A stretch of 64,000 bases of DNA from Streptomyces sp. APSN-46.1 (GTDB lineage Bacteria; Actinomycetota; Actinomycetes; Streptomycetales; Streptomycetaceae). The stretch covers positions 248,001 to 312,000 of the forward strand of contig NZ_JALGRF010000001.1 of the NCBI RefSeq assembly GCF_022815725.1. The letters are read 5' to 3'. The notes beneath the pieces were generated by a model. It had not been told where the DNA came from, made no database searches, and saw only the letters and a program-made list of their open reading frames with translations. A program made the position numbers and the translations under genes. This document shows positions 16,184 to 25,469 of the stretch, in pieces. The first letter of the stretch is position 1, and each line of letters opens with the position of its first letter.

Positions 16184-16712
16184 GACGTCCCCCATGCGGT
16201 GACGGATTCAGGATGCGGAGCGTCGCGTGTCCGTGCTTCCCGCACGCCTCTCGCTGGTACGGGGGCTGATCGGCAGCCGGCTCCGGGCGGACTCGCCGCT
16301 GCCGCGATCAGGCTTCTTCATCGGGACCTCCCTGTGCCCAGATCGCACGAGGCTCTCCACCCGGCGCCTGCCCGTCGGCTGTCGCCGCAAACCGCCGCCT
16401 GGTGCATCGGCCACGGCGCCGATGTCCGGATCTGAGACGACCTCGTCATTGCGGACACGCGCCTCGGGGCGAATGATCGATGCGTGCCCGGCGCCGCGAA
16501 GAGCGTCATCGTTGCGTTCACCGGCGTCGAATTGCTCGACATCATCGGCCGGACAGCGTCAAGGGGAGCGTTGCCGAACATTCAGTTCGATAAGTTATAA
16601 ATTAACGCAGGCTGTCCCATTGTTTCCGTTATTCCCGTTCCGACCTCTTCGGCCCTGCCGCCCCCCGCAGGTGCGGTACCGGACCGCCGAGCGCGAGGGT
16701 TGTGACGCCGAC
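16184..16712. promoter_or_regulatory. divergent promoter region with AT-rich patch
   Basis: There are no convincing genes in this 0.53 kb. An unusually AT-rich patch near 16580-16640 contains TATAAA (16596-16601), with TTGCCG 19 bases upstream (16571-16576). This is a plausible promoter for the serine hydrolase at 16713. The leftward baeRF promoter must also lie here. Confidence 0.35.
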
Positions 16713-17819
16713 ATGACGAATTCCCGAGCCGCCTCCCGCCGCACGCTTCTGCTGACACCGTGCGCGGCCCTGCTGGTCGCGGGGTTCGTGCCGCCCCCGG
16801 GAGCGGGCCCCCCGGTCCTGCCCGACGTGCAGGCCACACCCACGGCGACGGCCAGTGCCCCCGACCCCACCGCGTCGGCGCTCAAGCGCATCGATCCGGC
16901 CGCGATCCGGTCCGCCGTGGAGCGCGCGGCGAAGGAGCTCATGGTCCCCGGCGCCGTGGTCCTCCTCCGCACCCCGCAGGGAACCTTCCGGGCGACGGTC
17001 GGCACGACCGAGCCGGGCACCGCCGAACAGCCCACCACGCGCGACCACTTCCGGATCGCCTCCAACACCAAGACCATGACGTCGGTCCTGATCCTCCTCC
17101 TCGCGCAGGACGGCAAGCTCCGGCTGGACGATCCCGTGTCCGACTACGTTCCCGGGGTGCCGAACGGCGAGAACATCACCATCGCCGAGAAGGCCGGCGG
17201 CCGGCCGCTGGTCCAGCAGTTCCAGGACCGGCTGTACCGCCCGCTCGGCCTGACCGGTACGTCACTGCCCGGCATCAGCGACACCTCCCTCCCCACGCCG
17301 TACTCGCACGGCTACATGTACGGCGGATCGGCCTACGCGCTGGCCGACGAGCCCTACCCGGCCGACATTCAGGCGCAGATGCGGTCCGGGAAGCTCAAGC
17401 CGGTGGACTACACCCACCAGAACCCGTCCTACGCGACCGCCGCAGGCGGCGCCATCTCCACCGCGGACGACCTGGCCACCTGGATCCGCTCCCTGACGAC
17501 GGGCAAGGTGCTGGACCCCGCGTTCCAGAAGCAGTGGCGGGACAGCCCGCAGGCCGAGGACCCGGACGCGCCCGAGGGACAGAAGTACGGGTACGGCATC
17601 GCCTACCAGCGCTTCGGGCCGAAGGCCGTGATGTACTACCACGGTGGCGAGCTGCCGGGCTTCAACTCCTTCATCGGCCACGACCCGGACAACGACGTCA
17701 CGCTCGTCATCTGGACGAACCTGACAGTGTCGCCGGACGGCCGGACCACGGCCCAGGCCATGCTGCCCACCGTCCTCAACCAGATCTACGCCGGCCTCTC
17801 CCTCCCCGGCGCCTACTAG
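16713..17819 (+). CDS. secreted serine hydrolase (R61/beta-lactamase family) lacking its central catalytic segment
   Basis: A 368-residue protein with an N-terminal signal-like region and Pro/Thr-rich linker, then a class C beta-lactamase/D,D-peptidase fold. The nucleophile motif is SNTK (Ser117-Lys120) and the third motif is HGG in VMYYHGGELPG. Between ENITI (residue 157) and AEKAGGRPL the sequence jumps directly to the helix that normally follows the HTSGL and Tyr-x-Asn motifs. About 70-80 residues including the catalytic tyrosine are missing in frame, so activity is doubtful. The start is the ATG at 16713. It is either a natural in-frame deletion or an assembly artefact. Confidence 0.75.
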   Translation: MTNSRAASRRTLLLTPCAALLVAGFVPPPGAGPPVLPDVQATPTATASAPDPTASALKRIDPAAIRSAVERAAKELMVPGAVVLLRTPQGTFRATVGTTEPGTAEQPTTRDHFRIASNTKTMTSVLILLLAQDGKLRLDDPVSDYVPGVPNGENITIAEKAGGRPLVQQFQDRLYRPLGLTGTSLPGISDTSLPTPYSHGYMYGGSAYALADEPYPADIQAQMRSGKLKPVDYTHQNPSYATAAGGAISTADDLATWIRSLTTGKVLDPAFQKQWRDSPQAEDPDAPEGQKYGYGIAYQRFGPKAVMYYHGGELPGFNSFIGHDPDNDVTLVIWTNLTVSPDGRTTAQAMLPTVLNQIYAGLSLPGAY

Positions 17820-17978
17820 GACGGGGAGCGGCCTGTGTGGCCGGCTCACCGTCCACCTCCTCTACAGCCGCAAAAACTCGCGGCTCCAGGGAGCAGTCGA
17901 CCCCGCTCCGGAACAGACCTTGGCCTGACACACCGCCGAGCTGCGCCAGACAGCTGATACGAGGTCACGGTGCCCAGT

Positions 17979-19123
17979 TCAGACCTCGCAGTTGATCTCC
18001 GTGTCCGTGCCCGCCTCGCCGTCGCAGTCGTCCGTGCCGGCGCCGCCGTTGAGGGTGTCCGGGGCCGGTCCGCCGCGCAGGAAGTCGTTGCCGTTGCCGC
18101 CGGTGAGGATGTCGGACCCGCCGGCCGTGCCGATCGAGGATCCCAGCGAACCGGCGTCGACGTTGTCGCCGAAGATCTGGTCGTCGCCGCCTCGGCCGTC
18201 GATGATGTCGTTGGCCGCCGTCGAACCCGTGGGGTCACCGAGTCCGCTGTCGCCGACGAGTACGATTTCGCTCGCGCTGCCGCCCATGATCCGGTCGTTG
18301 CCGGAGCCCGAGGCCCGGCCGGAGAAGGTCTGGTGGTCGCCCACGGCGCCGAAGCCGCCGTCCGCGCCCAGGTCGATGTAGTCGTCGCCGCCCGCGCCGC
18401 TGACGTTGCCGAGGATGGCGACGCTGTCGCCCGTCACGTCGCCGTTCTCGCCGGGGCCCTCCAGCAGGACGTCGTCCCCGGCGCCCGTGGCGTCGTAGAC
18501 CCCGAGGGAGTCGCCGATGATGCCGTCGCTGCCGGTGCCGCCCTGGATGTGGTCGGGTGCGCCGCCGAAGACGTGGTCGCCGCGGCTGTCGCCCGTGAGG
18601 GAGTCGTCGCCGTCGCCACCGTAGAGGGTGTCCGTGGCGGGGCGCCGCGGGCGGTGCCCTGGACTGACCAGTGGTCGCCGGTCAGGCTGTCGCTGCCGGT
18701 GCCGCCCGTGAGCCGGTCGCGGCCGACGGGGCCCGTCGCGTCTCCGGTGTACGCGATGTCGTCGCCGACCAGGGTGTCATTGTCGGCCCCGCCGTCCAAC
18801 TGGTCATCGCCCGCGCCGCCCGAGAGGCTGTCGTCCCCCAGGCCGCCGATGAGGATGTCGTTGCCCCCGAGCCCGCAGATCTTGTCGTGTCCGCCACCGC
18901 CGTCGATGATGTCGCTGCCCGGCGTGCCGATGATCACGTCGTCACCCGGGGTTCCCGTGGTGCCCGTTGTCGTGGCGACGGAGTTGAAGCACGTCGCCAC
19001 CTGGGCGCTCGCCCCGCCCGAGCCCAAGCCGACCAGCGCTGCGGCGGCCAGCGTCTGCGCGCACACGGCCGCCGCGATCCGCCGGCCGCGGCCGCCCGTG
19101 AGACGGCTGTGAAGTCCCTGCAT
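17979..19123 (-). pseudogene. secreted RTX-like calcium-binding repeat protein, frameshifted
   Basis: A signal peptide (MQGLHSRLTGGRGRRIAAA... ending ASAQ) is followed by many GGxGxDxL-type nonapeptide repeats (GGLGDDSLSGGAGDDQL, GGNGNDFLRGG), which bind calcium in beta-roll folds. The repeats run in one frame from the ATG at 19123 to about 18643, then continue perfectly in another frame to the stop at 17979. The switch falls at GGGG, 18639-18642 (C-run on the coding strand). Adding one base there would give a single protein of about 381 residues. It is either a recent mutation or a homopolymer sequencing error. The start follows GAGGAGAG. Its role is unknown. Confidence 0.75.
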
Positions 19124-19946
19124 GGTTGTCTCTCCTCTTCGGCGTGAGCCCTATCTGGCGCTCACTGTGCGTGAGAGGTGCCGGTCCCGGACGCCCATCG
19201 ACAGCCAACGCCGGTGATTTCATCCGATCGGCTTCTGATATGCAGTCACGATGCGTGACCGGCGTGACCGGCGTGACCGCACCGCGGTGCGCGGTCCCTG
19301 GACCCGGCCCGCCGCGTTCCGGGAGCGGGCGGGCTGTACGCCGCTGTGCGGCGGGCCTCCGTGCAGCGCGGAGCTATACCGTGACCGCACGCTCACGCAT
19401 GCCGACTGGCGATCATTGGTCGATCATGGCCAGCTTTGGGATCGAATTTGAGCCAAGCTGACCCAGAAGGATCGTTTCATTCCGTACAAACCGGCCTTGA
19501 TTGTGGCCCCAGGACGGCTACGCGGGGTTGTGGATCGGCCGGGGCGGGCACGGTTTGGAGCATCAAAAGGTGGGAACGGTTCGGCGTCCGTCCCCGTGGC
19601 AGTAGTGGATCGTCAGCCTATGGGCCGTCTCGGAGGGAGAAACCATGCCCCAGGAACTGGCATTTGCGATCCTCGCCCAGTCCCCGATCAAGGGGCATGA
19701 GCCGGATGCGCCACGTGCTCGCGCAGCATCCGCATGACGGTCGCGGGCGAGCTGCGGACGTGGCGAGTGCATGGGGACCAAGGCGGCATCGGCGATGCGC
19801 AATGCGCCTTCACGAATTCCCCTACGTGCGGCGCGTTCATGTCCTCGCCTATTGCGCGCGGGTTCTGCCCGACTCCGTATCTGCTCAGGGCGTGCCGGGG
19901 CGACACGCGACACACCGAAGCGCGCCGAAAGGGAAGCAGGGATCTC
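19124..19946. other. 0.8-kb intergenic region with a short tandem repeat
   Basis: No gene with supporting features was seen between the RTX-like gene and the terpene synthase. The region contains three exact copies of the 9-mer GCGTGACCG (19253-19279) and a comparatively AT-rich part around 19400-19500, where promoters for the two divergent genes could lie. Confidence 0.3.
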
Positions 19947-21092
19947 ATGACAGTGCAGGCCATCAAGCTCCCCATACTGCGGATGCCATACCCGCTTCGG
20001 GTGAATCCGTACCTGCCGGCCCTGCGCGAGGAGACCGAGACGTGGGCGCGAGAGATGGGCATGCTGGACAGCGACGAAACACCGTCGGCCCACCGGGCGA
20101 TCTGGACCCTGTCCCAGTTCCACGCCATGGCCGTTGACCAGCTGTCCGCCTGGGCTCTACCTGATGCCTCGCTCACCGACCTCCGGCTCAATCACCGGTT
20201 CAACCTCTGGGCTCTGGCCTGGGACGACTACTTCGTCTCCGCCTTCAAACGGACGGGCGACCTCGCAGGCGCACAGGCCTTCACCGCCCGCCTCCATGCC
20301 TTCCTGCCGCCGGACCCGGGCGCTCGGTTGCCGGAGCCGACCAATGCCGTCGAAAGAGGCATGGCCGACCTCCAGCAGCGGCTGTACCCCCCGAGACTGG
20401 CGCACTGGCGGCAGGGACTCAACCGTGCCCTGGCAAGGTACATCGACGCAGGAGTTCAGGAACTGGCCAACAGTCGCGCCAGCCGTGTCCCGGACCTCAT
20501 CGAGTATGCCCAGTTCCGCCGTGAAAGCTTTGCCGCCTACACCGCCCCCTATTCCGTCGAACTCTCCACTGGCGCACGGATCCCTGAGCAGATCCGGCAC
20601 AGCCGAACCTTCTGCGCATTGCTCGACGCCTTCATGGACTACATGGGACTCGCGAACGACATTGCCTCCTATAGGCGGGAAGTCCATGACGAACGCGACG
20701 TCAACAACCTCGTCATAGTCCTCCAAACATCCCTGGGCATCACCGTCCAGGAGGCGATGCATGCCGCCGCCGATCTGGTGACCGCCCGACTGCGCCACTT
20801 CGAGCACCTCACGCAGAGCGAACTGGCCCCGGTCGCCCAGAGAGCCGGGCTGAACCACGGCGAACGGATCGAGTTGGAGGCGTGGCTCCGGGGAGCTTGC
20901 AGTTTCCTGTCCGGCCTCCATGCGTGGTACACCGGGGCGCCCCGCTACGCTCCCGTAGACGGTCCCCCGGCCGCAGACGCCGAACGCCTCGGCCGGGGAG
21001 CTGTGGACGACCTGCTGATCCCGCACGGCCGTTCCGACTCAGGAGCCGCGCCCGACGGTACGAGCACTCGGTTGGTGCACGCCCGGCTGTGA
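19947..21092 (+). CDS. class I terpene synthase
   Basis: A 381-residue class I terpene cyclase of the bacterial type. The first metal-binding motif is a variant, WDDYFVSAF (Asp93, Asp94). The second is a complete NSE triad, NDIASYRREVHDE (Asn237, Ser241, Glu245), which binds Mg2+ and the diphosphate of the prenyl substrate. The product (probably a sesqui- or diterpene) cannot be predicted. The start at 19947 is preceded by GGGAAG. It faces the conservon-linked P450 gene tail to tail with a shared hairpin terminator, which suggests that the P450 may oxidise its product. Confidence 0.85.
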   Translation: MTVQAIKLPILRMPYPLRVNPYLPALREETETWAREMGMLDSDETPSAHRAIWTLSQFHAMAVDQLSAWALPDASLTDLRLNHRFNLWALAWDDYFVSAFKRTGDLAGAQAFTARLHAFLPPDPGARLPEPTNAVERGMADLQQRLYPPRLAHWRQGLNRALARYIDAGVQELANSRASRVPDLIEYAQFRRESFAAYTAPYSVELSTGARIPEQIRHSRTFCALLDAFMDYMGLANDIASYRREVHDERDVNNLVIVLQTSLGITVQEAMHAAADLVTARLRHFEHLTQSELAPVAQRAGLNHGERIELEAWLRGACSFLSGLHAWYTGAPRYAPVDGPPAADAERLGRGAVDDLLIPHGRSDSGAAPDGTSTRLVHARL

Positions 21093-21127
21093 GGAGACTG
21101 CCGACCACGCCGACCGGCAGTCTCCTC
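21091..21127. terminator. bidirectional terminator between terpene synthase and P450
   Basis: GAGGAGACTGCCG (21091-21103) and CGGCAGTCTCCTC (21115-21127) form a perfect 13-bp stem with an 11-nt loop. It starts inside the terpene synthase stop codon and lies about 37 bp beyond the P450 stop, as expected for a shared terminator of convergent genes. Confidence 0.75.
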
Positions 21128-21163
21128 GGCTGTAGTGCTCGGCTCTGATGTGAGCTGCGAGGC

Positions 21164-22609
21164 CTACGGCCTCCGCAGGAACCGCCTCAGCCGTGCCCGC
21201 CACGAGGTGCGGGGCTCGGTTCGGCGCGACAACTCCGGTACGGATGCCGGCCATTGGAGCGCTGTCGGCATACCGCTGCTCGGCGGGGGCGGGGCCGGCA
21301 GCGGTGTCAGCACATCATGGGCTTCCGGACTGCGGGATGCGAACTTTACGGGCAGCGCTGTCAGGTGCCGGGACCAGGTGGAGGAGCGCCAGGTGAGCTC
21401 CTCCTCGGGCACGGCCAGGCTGATGTCGGGAAGCCGGGTGAGCAGGATGTCGATGCCGGTGTCGGCGATGACACGGCTGATGTCCTGGCCGGGGCACTCA
21501 TGGGCGCCGGCGCTGAACGACAGGTGCGCGCGGTTGTGGTGCACGCGAGTTGAGGGGTCCGGGCGGACTGCCTGATCGACGTTCCCGGCGGCCAGGCCAA
21601 GCAGGAGCATGTCTCCCGCCTTGATCTCCTGTCCTCCGAGGGAGGTGTCGCCGGTGGCCCAGCGGCCCGGGCACACCATCAGCGGTGGCTCGTCCCAGAG
21701 CACTTGCTCCACTGCTTCCGGCAAGGTCATCTGACCGCCGGCCAACGACCCGCGGAACCGCGGGTCGGTGACCACCATGCGCAGCACGTTGGACATGAGA
21801 TTCGCGGTCGTCTCATAGCCCGCGAGCAGGATGAGGCGCAGGTGGTGCTGTACCTCCTCGTCCGTGAGGCCGGCCGGGTGGGCCATCAGTACGGATGCGA
21901 TGTCCTGCCCCGGCAGGGCGCGCTTGTCGACGACAAGCTGCCTGAGGGTCTCCAGCACGTAGGCGTTGCTCGCGAGCGACGTCTCGGTGCCCTTGAAGAG
22001 ATCCCGGGCAGCGTGCACGAGCTTGGGACCGTACTCGTCCGGCATTCCGAGCAGGTGGGTGAGAACGAGCATGGGCAGGTGCTCGGTGAACTGACCGACG
22101 AGCTCCGCGTTGCCCATTTCGCAGAACTCATCGACCAGCTGGTGCGCGAAGCGGGTGATGTGGCGGCGGATTCCGCGTTGGTCGAACTGGTTGAGGCCGG
22201 CCGTGACCGCGCCGCGCAGGCGCTGGTGTTCTTCGCCGTCCGCACATACGCAGTCGGGTCGCCAGCCGATCATCGGCACCAGCGGCGAGGTGGTGGCGTC
22301 GATCTCGCCACTCTTCCAGCCGTGCCAGGTGCGGGGGTCGCGGGAGAACTGGGTGGAGCGGCTGGCCACATCACGGTTCTCGAGGTACCCCAGGACGAGC
22401 CAGGCCCGTACGTCCCCGTCGAGCAGGACGGGCGCCACCGGACCGTGGACGGCGCGCAACTTTTCGTACAGGCCCATGGGGTCGGTTTCGGCAGCGGCGC
22501 CCCAGAGCCGGGTCACTGCGTCGACGCCCGTGGCGGTGTGGGCCGGGCAACCCGGGGGCGGGGCGAGGCCTGGTTCCGTGGTGGTGTGGTCAGCGGGTGG
22601 GACGGTCAT
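21164..22609 (-). CDS. cytochrome P450, CYP157-like, without EXXR arginine (conservon 1, CvnE position)
   Basis: A 481-residue P450. The heme-ligand motif FSAGAHECPG (Cys372) and the I-helix LLAGYETTAN are intact. The K-helix reads EQVLW (301-305) where nearly all P450s have ExxR, so the arginine is tryptophan. The same loss (EQSLW) is known in Streptomyces CYP157 proteins, which sit in conservons. A C-terminal extension of about 60 residues ends in an Arg-rich patch (RARLRRFLRRP). The start at 22609 overlaps the GTPase stop as ATGA, so it is the last gene of the conservon operon. Its substrate may be the terpene made by the facing gene (inference). Confidence 0.88.
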   Translation of the reverse strand: MTVPPADHTTTEPGLAPPPGCPAHTATGVDAVTRLWGAAAETDPMGLYEKLRAVHGPVAPVLLDGDVRAWLVLGYLENRDVASRSTQFSRDPRTWHGWKSGEIDATTSPLVPMIGWRPDCVCADGEEHQRLRGAVTAGLNQFDQRGIRRHITRFAHQLVDEFCEMGNAELVGQFTEHLPMLVLTHLLGMPDEYGPKLVHAARDLFKGTETSLASNAYVLETLRQLVVDKRALPGQDIASVLMAHPAGLTDEEVQHHLRLILLAGYETTANLMSNVLRMVVTDPRFRGSLAGGQMTLPEAVEQVLWDEPPLMVCPGRWATGDTSLGGQEIKAGDMLLLGLAAGNVDQAVRPDPSTRVHHNRAHLSFSAGAHECPGQDISRVIADTGIDILLTRLPDISLAVPEEELTWRSSTWSRHLTALPVKFASRSPEAHDVLTPLPAPPPPSSGMPTALQWPASVPELSRRTEPRTSWRARLRRFLRRP

Positions 22610-23229
22610 AGGGACTCCTGAGCGGCGGCGAGGGTGCACAGGTAGCCCATCAGCGAGAGCAGGGCGTCGCGGCTGGACGACCGGTCGCGTGCGTCACAGG
22701 TGATGATGGGCACCGATTCGTTGAGGGCCAGAGCACTGCGCAGGGCTGGTAGCGGGTGCTGCGGCGCCTCGGGGAAGGTGTTGACGGCCACGACGAACGG
22801 GACGCGGCGGTCTTCCAGACGGGTGATGATCTCGAAACAGACTTCGATCCTCCGGGTGTCGACGAGGACCACGGCACCGAGCGCGCCTTCGAAGATGCCG
22901 TTCCACAGGAACCAGAAGCGTTCCTGTCCCGGTGTCCCGAAGAGATAGAGGATCAGCTCCTCGTTGATGCTGATGCGGCCGAAGTCCAGAGCAACGGTCG
23001 TGGTGTTCTTGCCTTCCGCACCGGGATTGTGGTCGATCCCGACGCCGGCCTGAGTCATGGTTTCTTCGGTGGTCAGAGGCGGGATCTCGCTCACCGCCCC
23101 GACCATGGTCGTCTTGCCCACCCCGAAGCCGCCGACAATCACGACCTTGACTCCCCTGGCGCCGTGCGGCAGCAGCACGTCCGAGCGGCGGGGGGCGGCG
23201 GCGGGTGCGTCAGAGCCTGCGTAGTCCAT
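22606..23229 (-). CDS. cvnD: conservon 1 small GTPase CvnD
   Basis: A 207-residue Ras-like GTPase of the Streptomyces conservon type (DUF/ATP-GTP-binding). P-loop GGFGVGKTT, switch element GTPGQERFWFLW and G5-like CDAR are present. The G4 motif is NTFP rather than NKxD, as is usual in CvnD. With CvnA, B and C it is thought to form a membrane-associated complex resembling eukaryotic G-protein signalling. The start at 23229 overlaps the DUF742 gene by 20 bp. Confidence 0.9.
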   Translation of the reverse strand: MDYAGSDAPAAAPRRSDVLLPHGARGVKVVIVGGFGVGKTTMVGAVSEIPPLTTEETMTQAGVGIDHNPGAEGKNTTTVALDFGRISINEELILYLFGTPGQERFWFLWNGIFEGALGAVVLVDTRRIEVCFEIITRLEDRRVPFVVAVNTFPEAPQHPLPALRSALALNESVPIITCDARDRSSSRDALLSLMGYLCTLAAAQESL

Positions 23230-23566
23230 GGATCACCGCCTCCAGAAGACCGAGTTCGGGTACCGCCGCGACAGGAACGGGAGCAGTGGCCTCAACTCGC
23301 TCGTTGTCCACGAGCTTGGAGAGCAGCACCGTGATGACGCTGAACGGCAGGCTGAGATACGCGGAGATCTCGGCCACCGACAGCGGGTACTGGCACATGG
23401 CGAGGATGGCTGCCTGTTCGGGCTGCATGCCGGGTTCGGGTGCGGACCTCGATGCGACGAGGGTGACCAGGTTGAAGGCCTTCGCTGCGGAACCTGGGCC
23501 ACCGGAGATGACGTAGAGCGGCACGGGACTGCCTTCGTCCCATGCGTTGTGGTTCTGTGCCGTCAC
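23210..23566 (-). CDS. cvnC: conservon 1 DUF742 protein CvnC
   Basis: A 118-residue DUF742 protein with a winged-helix-like core (AILAMCQYPLSVAEISAYLSLPFSVITVLLSKLVDNERVE), typical of CvnC. The GTG start at 23566 overlaps the roadblock gene's stop (GTGA) and the C-terminus overlaps CvnD, so the conservon genes are translationally coupled. It is a structural or adaptor subunit, and no DNA target is known. Confidence 0.9.
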   Translation of the reverse strand: MTAQNHNAWDEGSPVPLYVISGGPGSAAKAFNLVTLVASRSAPEPGMQPEQAAILAMCQYPLSVAEISAYLSLPFSVITVLLSKLVDNERVEATAPVPVAAVPELGLLEAVIHGLRRL

Positions 23567-23970
23567 ATCGCCTGCCCGATGTCATCACGAGGCGGGCTGG
23601 TCATGTGCTGACCGATCCGGATCACCAGCGTACGCATGCGGTCGCCCAGCAACCCCGCGTCCACCTCCGCATCGGCCAGCACCGCGAGATAGGCCCCGGG
23701 TCCGGCCGCCATGAGGGAGAAGTATCCGCCGTCGACTTCGATCCCGACCATGTGGGTCGAGCCGTCTCCGTGCGGGAACTTCTGCGCGATGGCCTTTGCC
23801 AGGCTCTGGATGCCCGAGCAGGCAGCGGCGATCGCGTCAGCGGTGTCGGGTTCCGTGTTCGCTTGGCCGATGCACAGACCGTCCGATGACAACACGACCA
23901 CGTGTCGCACGTACGGGACGCTGGCTGCGAGCTCCTTGAGCATCCAGTCCATGTTGGGCAGTGGCGGCAC
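23563..23970 (-). CDS. cvnB: conservon 1 roadblock/LC7 (MglB-like) protein CvnB
   Basis: A 135-residue roadblock/LC7 protein (VRHVVVLSSDGLCIG ... YLAVLADAEVDAGLLGDRMRTLVIRIGQ). The family includes MglB, a GTPase-activating partner of small GTPases, so it is the likely regulator of CvnD. The GTG start at 23970 lies two bases after the CvnA stop. There is one copy here, against two in conservon 2. Confidence 0.9.
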   Translation of the reverse strand: MPPLPNMDWMLKELAASVPYVRHVVVLSSDGLCIGQANTEPDTADAIAAACSGIQSLAKAIAQKFPHGDGSTHMVGIEVDGGYFSLMAAGPGAYLAVLADAEVDAGLLGDRMRTLVIRIGQHMTSPPRDDIGQAM

Positions 23971-23972
23971 GG

Positions 23973-25469
23973 TTACTCACCCTCGTCTGATGGCTTGCTG
24001 GTGGGGATGGAAGGGCCCGTACCCGGTCTCGTTTCGCCGCTGAACGCCTCCCACATCAGGCCCGGCTGCCGGGGTGCGCCGGACGTTCCCGGGGCGGCGG
24101 CCGGAGCGGCGGGGGGAAGAGGGGTCGTGCGGACGACCGGTGCCGGGACGGGCGACTCGCGTCGCCGTTGCGGCAGTCCGTTGACGGTCTGTTTGACCTC
24201 GACGGAATCTGCTGCGGCAGTGCGCGTCATCGTCGGCCTCGGCACGGTCGGTGCGCCCGTGGGCCTCGGCGCGAACTGTTGCATTTTTGGGGCAGGCTGC
24301 TGAATTGTGGTGATCAGGTGCCGCGGAATGAGTACTACGGCCCGCACTCCTCCGTACGCGGAGGTGCGCAAGTCGACGTCGAGGCCGTTTTCGCGGGCCA
24401 GCCTGCTGACGACGGGCAGGCCGAGTTGCGTCGCCTCGCCCAGGTCGGCCAGATCCATGCCGGATGATGCCTGAGCCATGACGCGGTCGATGCGCTGGCG
24501 GACCTCTTCGGTGAGCCCGACCCCACGGTCCTCGATCTCGATCGCGATACCAGAGGGCACCTCGCTCGCGGTCACCTCGACCGGGGCGTGCGGCGGGGAG
24601 AAGGTCGTGGCGTTGTCGAGCAACTCGGCAAGCAGGTGGATCAACGGCTCGGCTCCCTGGCCGATCACAGCGACCTCTGTCACCGACTGCAGCTTCACGC
24701 GGGGATAGTCCACGATGCGTGACATGGCCCCTCGCACGATGTCGTAGAGCGGGATCGCTTTCGACCACTGACGCCCGGGCCGGGCGTCACCCAGTACCGC
24801 GATGCTGGCCGCAAGGCGCCCGATCAGGGCATTGCGATGGTCGATGTCCTGGAGGCCATGGGAGACCACTACATCCGTACCATGCAGGATCTGCATGTCG
24901 CGAAGGTCCTTGGCGAGTTGATGCACGATCGCCTGGACCCGCCGGGCGATCGCCACCAGTGCCCGCTGCGACGAGTCCCGCATGCGTTCCTCGGCATCCA
25001 CGGCTTCCAGGAGCGTCCGCAGAGCTGCCCGGAGCGCTTCGGCGAACTCGTTGTCGAGATGTTCCCCGAACGGGACGGACTGCAGGATCTCCGAAGCGGG
25101 CTCACCCTTCTGCAGGCGGGCGACAGCCGCGGGGAGGAGCTCTTCAGCGAGCCATACGGTGGTGGCCCGTTGATCGGACAGGCGCGCGAGCAGCGCGGTC
25201 TCGCGCTGCGCGTAGTACCGCTGTACGTCGGCGTTCGCCCGCGCGTAGCGGGCCGCCTCTGCCGAGCGCACCCGGCGCGCGGTCTCAGCCGAAGTGATGG
25301 CCGTCAGGACGACCGCGACGAGGCCGCACCAGGCAACCGGCGTGCGTATCTGCGCGGAGACACAGATCAGCGCCACAACGCAGGCCCCAGCCAGGACACC
25401 AGGGGGGATTAGCCATGCTGGAGCCACTGCACGTGGCAGCGCTCTAGGGGTAGAACCTGCACGAACCAT
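23973..25469 (-). CDS. cvnA: conservon 1 sensor-kinase-like ATPase CvnA
   Basis: A 498-residue membrane protein. Two hydrophobic segments near the N-terminus (WLIPPGVLAGACVVALICV and VAWCGLVAVVLTAIT) lead into a helical linker and a HATPase_c domain with N-box ELLDNATTFSPPHAP and G-box EDRGVGLTEE. No extracellular sensor domain is visible and the usual phospho-accepting histidine box is not obvious, as in other conservon CvnA proteins. The C-terminal 120 or so residues are Pro/Thr-rich and disordered. The start at 25469 is chosen because the membrane segment follows directly and AGGGACC precedes it. It is the first gene of the operon. Confidence 0.88.
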   Translation of the reverse strand: MVRAGSTPRALPRAVAPAWLIPPGVLAGACVVALICVSAQIRTPVAWCGLVAVVLTAITSAETARRVRSAEAARYARANADVQRYYAQRETALLARLSDQRATTVWLAEELLPAAVARLQKGEPASEILQSVPFGEHLDNEFAEALRAALRTLLEAVDAEERMRDSSQRALVAIARRVQAIVHQLAKDLRDMQILHGTDVVVSHGLQDIDHRNALIGRLAASIAVLGDARPGRQWSKAIPLYDIVRGAMSRIVDYPRVKLQSVTEVAVIGQGAEPLIHLLAELLDNATTFSPPHAPVEVTASEVPSGIAIEIEDRGVGLTEEVRQRIDRVMAQASSGMDLADLGEATQLGLPVVSRLARENGLDVDLRTSAYGGVRAVVLIPRHLITTIQQPAPKMQQFAPRPTGAPTVPRPTMTRTAAADSVEVKQTVNGLPQRRRESPVPAPVVRTTPLPPAAPAAAPGTSGAPRQPGLMWEAFSGETRPGTGPSIPTSKPSDEGE

